Made by a program: the position numbers and the translations under genes. The notes below the pieces were generated by a model. That model was not told where the DNA came from. It worked only from the letters and a program-made list of their open reading frames with translations, and did not search any database. From assembly GCA_007449985.2 (NCBI GenBank), contig VIIQ02000596.1, forward strand, positions 1-64,000: DNA of 64,000 bases. Reading direction: 5' to 3'. Source of the DNA: Desmodesmus armatus (Eukaryota > Chlorophyta > Chlorophyceae > Sphaeropleales > Scenedesmaceae). Within the stretch, counting starts at the first letter, position 1; every line of letters starts with the position of its first letter. Below, piece by piece: positions 59,001-64,000 of the stretch.

Positions 59001-61924
59001 CGCCGCCACCCCCACCTCCTCCTGGTGTTCAGCAGCAAGTGTGACAGCAGATGGGAGGTGGTCGAAATGATCAATGTGGTGGGGTAGGGGGCACGGATGA
59101 AGTGTAAGGCAGGGCAGCCTGACATACCCACTCTTTGATTTTGAGTATCTGTGGGGCAGGATGGTGGGGCTTGCTCTGCTGCACTGTGTGGTGTCTGGTA
59201 GCCATGGGTTGAGGTATCATGTCAGCTGGGAGCCGTAGCTTGCTGCAATGCAGCGGTTTGGAAGGGGCTGTGCAGGCCCAACAAGAAGGGGCTGTGCAGG
59301 CCCAACAAGACGGCTCTCTGCTTCATCATTGCTGGGTGCCTTGCAGCAACCTGTCAGCGCACCTCCCCCTCCTCCTGGCCCTCCACCACCTCCGCCACCA
59401 CCTGCGGGCAGTTGAGCATTCATCAGTCGACACCGGGCTCTGACAGGGACAACCACGTTCGAGGCATCACAGCCAACAGCACGATGATATGCCATTCTCA
59501 ATGCATGTAAGGGGCTTGCAAATGTATGGCTGTTTGGACGCACAACCAGAAGCAGTGTGCACGTGCATGCCGCACTGCCTGTAGATATCTGCCAGCAACC
59601 TTCATGTAGAGCTGCCAGGGCACTGCTGTCGGCAGCAGCAGTGTAGCCTTCCAATCACCTACCTCCACCACCGCCGCCACCACCACCTCCTCCACCGCCT
59701 CCTCCTCCTCCACCACCACCTCCAGGTTCGTCTCCCCCACCCCCTGGCTTGTCTCCACCCCCGTACAGCTCGCACGCCATGCAGCAGCTGCGGGGCGCCT
59801 TGCCCCCCACGATCCTGTACATGCACTTGCCACCATCGTAACGGCAGAGGGCACCCCAGTAGGGGCAGCTGCTGTCTGTGCTGATGTGGATGCACAGCTC
59901 TGCATTGTTGATGTCGAAGAAGTCAAGGCCCAGGTGCTTTATGACAAGCTTGGGTGCTGAGGGGGTGTCCTTGGGGGACTTGATGGCCCAGTGGTCGGGG
60001 GTGAGCGGGGCTTGGTCGATGGTCACTGCAACAACTGAGTCGTCGCCGCAACCTGAATCTGCAGTTTGACGGGGGGGGGGGGGGTGCGAGGACTGGTGGA
60101 AACTAGCAGGAAAAGGCTCAGGGTTTGAGGGTGGTGATGCAGTACAGAAACCATGTGACACGTTTCACACTACGGACTTGGTGCTAGAACAGCATAGCAC
60201 AGCACCAGGCTGTTCCCTACTAACAGCATTCCCAGGGTGCACCTGCATTCAGCTGCTGAATCCTTGCTCTTTGGTTCATCCTGGACTCTGCATGAGCAGC
60301 AAGCACCTGCTGCAGCTGTTGTTTGGAGGCCGTTGCAACAGTCTGGAGCCTGAATGCACTTACTGACATCAAACTCCAGCCCAGTGAAGCGCCTGGCTAC
60401 TGCTGGACAACACCCCTTGGGTGCTGCATAGCACCCGATAGATACAAACTGGAAGCAGGCCATCACTGCGTCTGGCATCAGGCTGCTGTTTGCCGTCCGG
60501 GAGGCGTGCATGTTGAAGGGGGCATCTTGGCAGGACTGCTCAAAGCACTGCTGCTCTGCTGATGGGCCTGCCCAAGTTGCAGGAGCTGTGACTCTGGCCC
60601 CTGCATGCAGGCATACAGACTGTAAACTACTTACGCGTGTTTCAGGGCAGCGATCGCGACGTTTAGACGCACCTGCAGACTGCTGTACGCCCGTGTAGAG
60701 GATCAGTGAGAGCAGACTGATCTGCACTAGGGTTGGCCGCGCCATCTGCACGTATACTATGCTGCGTGTGACGAGAAGGTCTACATGCAGTAGTTGAATT
60801 TCTTGAACATGGTGCTAAGCGCCAAGGATGTCAGGCAAGGATGATCAGTATCACTGCCGCTAGATCATGTCGGAACAAAGGGTGCAGGAAGCCGACTGCT
60901 TCAGTGCAAGCTTTTCATTCCACTTTTCTCTTCTTTGTTCATGTCAGGTAGGACCTCTGCACGCTGTGCATGCAAAACCCGAAGGTTTTAGAGGGCGGGA
61001 GTTGGGGTCCTCATCACCTGCTGCTCCATCGACATTCATCTGTAGCTGCACCCTTTGGAAACTCATTGCGGCATTGCCCTGTCTCACTGCTCTGTTGTGT
61101 AGGTGAGGCCATCTACGCCAAGATGGTGGTGAAGAAGCCTGGGCTGGACATGGACACTGAGATGAGTGAGCTGGACCTGTCATACCAGGAGCGCTACAGC
61201 GACGTAAACATACCCGACGCATACGAGCGCCTCATCCTGGATTGCATCAGGTGGGCGGCAACAATAATCAACAACAACATCGTTAATATGGCGTATACTA
61301 GGTGGCAACAGGGGGGGGGGGTAGCTGGACAGCAGGTCCAGGGCATGGTGCGCCATGCTGTGCTGTGCTGCTGCTTGGGTATGGCTGCAGCACATCTTCC
61401 AGAGTGTGCTGTTGCGCAGTGGCATCTGTTCAGGCACCCTGTCTCCTGTAGTCCCTGCGTGCTGGACTCCCTGTGATGATCCGGTGCGGCCGCATCAACA
61501 GGCGCAGCTGGGCACACGTCCGACAGCACCCCTCGCAGCCACCGCACCCCCATGTGCTGACCACTCCTGCGCTGCCCTCGGCCACCCCTCCACGCCCTTC
61601 CCTTCCCTCCCCAGGGGTGACCAGCAGCACTTCGTGCGGCGTGACGAGCTGCGCGCAGCCTGGTCCATCTTCACCCCGCTGCTGCACGCCATCGACCGCG
61701 GGGAGATCTCCCCAGAGCCCTACCCCTACGGCTCGAGGGGCCCTGCAGACCAGGACAGGTTCCTGGCCGACAGTGGGTACCTGCGCTCTGTGCGGTATGT
61801 TTGGAGGCCCAGCAAGTCACACAACCACATGGTGCTGGCATCGTCAAACCCTGACCTTCAAGGCAAGACGGTCTCCACTGCTGCGTCCCCTGTTGCTGCT
61901 GCTCCTGCAAAGCCAAACCTCTAA
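51720..61924 (+). CDS. Glucose-6-phosphate 1-dehydrogenase
   Basis: It oxidises glucose-6-phosphate with NADP+, the first step of the oxidative pentose phosphate pathway. Ten exons fit in phase: 51720-51934, 52426-52573, 53488-53610, 54030-54227, 54904-55074, 57029-57161, 57378-57482, 57748-57897, 61103-61250 and 61615-61924 (566 residues). Visible motifs are the NADP-binding [27 protein letters not shown], the active site [73 protein letters not shown] and [10 protein letters not shown]. The start [20 protein letters not shown] is not a clear transit peptide, so cytosolic or plastid location is open. Introns 2-5 carry copies of adjacent exon ends, and intron 8 hosts an antisense pherophorin gene. 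Confidence 0.95.
52589..53280. repeat. (CAG)/(GCA) microsatellites and exon 2 end copy in G6PD intron 2
   Basis: CAG-type runs occur at about 52600-52640, 52856-52890, 52989-53041 and 53220-53280. Between them, 52769-52832 repeats the end of exon 2 (GGGGGAGCCAGCTAAGG on to CATGCACGGGGAC, then gtgagt), including its donor. The longest run is about 17 units. Confidence 0.85.
53860..53901 (+). repeat. Extra copy of the start of G6PD exon 4
   Basis: Forty-two nt ([14 protein letters not shown]) preceded by a C-run acceptor (cccccccag) and followed by gtgcac duplicate the first 14 codons of exon 4 at 54030. It could be spliced as a small in-frame exon, but the family has no such insertion. Confidence 0.75.
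54341..54540 (+). repeat. Two copies of G6PD exon 4 end in intron 4
   Basis: 54341-54382 exactly repeats the last 14 codons of exon 4 ([14 protein letters not shown]), with an AG before it and gtgcgg after it. A third, diverged copy lies at about 54505-54540 (CACCAGTACCTAGGCAAGAA). The copies duplicate the conserved active-site segment but lie in the intron. Confidence 0.8.
55021..56480 (+). repeat. Tandem array of G6PD exon 5 end plus donor (8 copies)
   Basis: The true exon end [19 protein letters not shown] (TACTTTGAC at 55021) is followed by seven copies with TACTTTGAC at 55191, 55403, 55615, 55827, 56039, 56254 and TACATTGAC at 56423. The main period is exactly 212 bp; the outer spacings are 170 and 169 bp and share a different spacer (GTCAATGAGGGGGG). 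Copies 1-6 keep CAG/gtgagg donors, but they are preceded by CCGGGGCGGG with no AG, so they lack an acceptor. All lie in intron 5. Confidence 0.92.
58618..60745 (-). CDS. Pherophorin-domain extracellular matrix protein
   Basis: Four minus-strand exons in phase, 60745-60307, 60058-59663, 59401-59351 and 59021-58618, encode 429 residues. The start [20 protein letters not shown] is a signal peptide. A cysteine-rich pherophorin domain follows ([31 protein letters not shown], then [59 protein letters not shown]), and then a long glycine-rich linker spread over exons 2-4 in place of the usual proline-rich hinge. The tail is basic and then Ser/Gln/Gly-rich ([20 protein letters not shown]). Pherophorins build the volvocine cell wall or matrix. 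The whole gene lies antisense inside G6PD intron 8 (57898-61102). Confidence 0.75.
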
Positions 61925-63047
61925 GGCAGCTGGGTGAGGGAGCTGTTACTTCCTGCCTGGTGGGGTGCAGTGTGTGGGGGATGCGTTGGCGTGGCAGCTT
62001 GGATGCAGATGTGCAACGCGTGTGAGAGCTGGCGTCAGCTCGGTGCATGTTCCGCTAGCGGTTGCCAAATGTATGCTGGGAGCTGGTTGGAGGACCGAGA
62101 TGGGCCAGCGGTGCTTACGGGCAGTGTGTTTGTGGGTGTGAGGTGTGCGTGCATGTGTGCAGGTTGTTGCTGCTTTACACATGTGGGCTGATGATGTCGG
62201 GCAATGGTGTTGTCAGGGTGCTGGATGCAGAGGGGTTGCTTCTGGTGTGCCTACACTTTAGGGACGCCACAGGCAGGTACCTGTTGCCACACAAGGCACT
62301 GCAGCTGCTCTGAGCATAACCTAGCGCACCTGAGATAGTGATGGGAGGGGCCCTGAGGCTTGGTGGTGTATTTTTGGAGTTGTATCATGGCATGCAGTTG
62401 CTGCAAGGCACGTGTGGAGTTGCCGGCTGCGTTGCAGTTCAGGTTGTATTGTTTGGTTGTTGGTGGTGTTGCTGTATTGCCAAGCCCCTTGGCCCCTGCA
62501 GGTGCTGACACAGGTGCAGACACCCCCAGGACTAGGGCTGAGGCTTGAGGTTTGGTGCGGGGGTCTAATCGCTGTTCAATCGTTGTTCTGTTTGATGCCA
62601 CCAGACCAGCAGCAGATGTTACTGGCCAGGACTCACGTTGCCATGGGAGTCACTGCTTTCTGGTGCTGCATCATGACAAGTTGGTGTTACAGTTGGCCCT
62701 CACAAGGCTGCCTGCAGGTCGTGCCGGCATCATGCTGTGCAGTGCTAGGCTGTCAATGTGGGTACTTCCATTCCAGAAGAAGCATGCAGCAATCTAGACG
62801 ACAATGCAACACATCAATCCAAGCTAGACTTCCGGGGCCCAGTGGCATGACAGGCCTGTTTGAGGAGAGTGAGGTGTGACGCTGGCCTGATTGGCCAGCT
62901 TGCGGCATTTCCATCGATTCAATTTCAGAGTCGGTTGACGTCTTTTTCAAACCGTTGTTGGTCTCTGGAAAGGCAACAACTGTGTGCGTGTCGAAAAGGT
63001 CCCCAACGTAGCCTGCAGCGGCCAGATCACGTTGGAAGTCAGTCAAC
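61925..63047. other. Intergenic region between G6PD and Alfin-like gene
   Basis: This contains the G6PD 3' region and the 5' region of the next gene. No exon, repeat or RNA gene was recognised. Confidence 0.4.
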
Positions 63048-63797
63048 ATGCGGCTTCCACAAAGCGTATATGAAGAGTACAAGCAGCGTCGCTCAGGCAT
63101 CATACGCGCCCTCACTGCAGACGTACGCACCCATCACAACTCGCGGGGCTCAGGCAGTGGCTCTCCCAGCCTGCCAGCCGATCCATGCTCAACTGATAGC
63201 ACTGGCAGTTCTTCGGCAGGCTCATGCTCATGATGCTGCAGCCTGGGGTAAGACAGCAGAGCACACCCGCCCAGCACCCCAGCACCGAGCACCTGCTGTT
63301 CGTGCCTGCAGGTGGACAAGTTCTACGGCCAGTGTGACCCAGAGCGCGAAAACCTTTGCTTGTATGGCTTGCCAGATGGCACGTGGGCGGTGGACTTGCC
63401 AGCAGAGGAGGTGCCCCCCGAGATACCAGAGCCAGCACTGGGCATTAACTTTGCCAGGGAGGGGATGAAGGTATGTGGTTGGATGGCCTCACAATACAAC
63501 ACAATACATCTCAGCAGCAGGGCAAGGGCTGCCACGGCCAGCTGTTGGACTTCTATGTCCAGCAGTGCAAAGACTAGCCTTGATTGCCACAGCAACCAGT
63601 GTGCAGTGACTGCCTTGCACATGCAGGCACATTTTCATTGTGCATCGCTCACGTCTTGGCCGCACGCACACGTCTCCTGCTGCTGCTACGCTCGCCCAAC
63701 AGAAGCGGGACTGGTTGACGTTGGTGGCAGTTCACTCTGACGCCTGGCTACTATCGCTGGCCTTCTACAAAGGGGCGCGCCTGAATCGGGAGCAGCG
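63048..63797 (+). CDS. Alfin1-like PHD-finger protein, 3' partial
   Basis: Three exons fit in phase before the window ends: 63048-63122 ([25 protein letters not shown]), 63312-63470 ([49 protein letters not shown]) and 63703-63797 ([32 protein letters not shown]). This is the conserved Alfin N-terminal domain of plant and algal proteins whose C-terminal PHD finger reads H3K4 methylation. The PHD part lies outside the window. The visible protein is collinear with plant members. Confidence 0.92.
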
Positions 63798-64000
63798 GTG
63801 AGCTAACATACAGCTTTGTAGGCTTCCAGCGCGCTCACAGGAACAGCAAAAGCCAGGCGATGCACCCTGCATGGCCAGGCAGGCAGCCCCCTGGCCCTCA
63901 GCACCACTGCCATCAGCATTATGTGATGCGGACGCTCGCAGCAGCTGCCATGCATGCAGCTTGCAGCCTGTCAGGATGCTGGGTCCGTAGAGTTGCAAAA

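Noticed and set aside
62753..63130. Minus-strand 125-codon frame opposite the Alfin start
   Set aside because: No recognised motif; it overlaps the first Alfin exon, which has strong family support.

Overview
The window is nuclear DNA of a green alga, most likely in the Chlamydomonadales. The genes are dense with short GT-AG introns, Ala/Gln/Gly-rich low-complexity segments and CAG/GCA microsatellites. There is a pherophorin-type extracellular matrix gene (a volvocine-lineage family), a plant-type Alfin1-like gene, and TGTAA-like poly(A) signals after two genes. I had no database search. Exon models come from splice motifs, phase continuity and remembered family motifs.

Layout. 1-1810 is a C-run minisatellite leading into NOC2 (+, 5' end outside the window, to 8927). 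NOC2 contains a seven-fold tandem array of one 84-nt exon and several further exon-end duplications. 9156-13156 is a recent repeat complex: two 898-bp direct repeats flank a 461-bp satellite, and every satellite unit carries a type I hammerhead ribozyme. 13213-16633 holds two minus-strand F-box/LRR-type genes (one truncated, one with an in-frame stop), followed by a MITE at 16863-17159. 17494-22815 is an EXS-domain membrane protein gene (+) whose 3.4-kb intron holds an unidentified same-strand gene. 22816-24969 is minisatellite-rich. 24970-28503 is a BTB-BACK gene (+). 28504-34228 is gene-empty. 34229-40036 is an Rtt106-like histone chaperone (+, 11 exons) with an antisense tRNA-Phe-like sequence in an intron. 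40037-43471 is gene-empty. 43472-45753 is a bZIP factor (-), 46570-49772 is RPL11 (-), and 50659-51363 is a small predicted mitochondrial protein (-). 51720-61924 is glucose-6-phosphate dehydrogenase (+, 10 exons), whose introns contain many exon-end copies and, antisense in intron 8, a pherophorin gene. 63048 to the end is the 5' part of an Alfin-like PHD gene (+).

The genes are mostly unrelated housekeeping and regulatory genes: ribosome biogenesis (NOC2, RPL11), chromatin (Rtt106-like, Alfin-like), transcription (bZIP), the oxidative pentose phosphate pathway (G6PD), and membrane or matrix (EXS, pherophorin). The most interesting content is structural. First, a hammerhead-ribozyme satellite resembles retrozymes or Penelope-type terminal repeats. 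Second, NOC2 and G6PD repeatedly show tandem duplications centred on splice sites, which create repeated exons or decoy exon ends inside introns.
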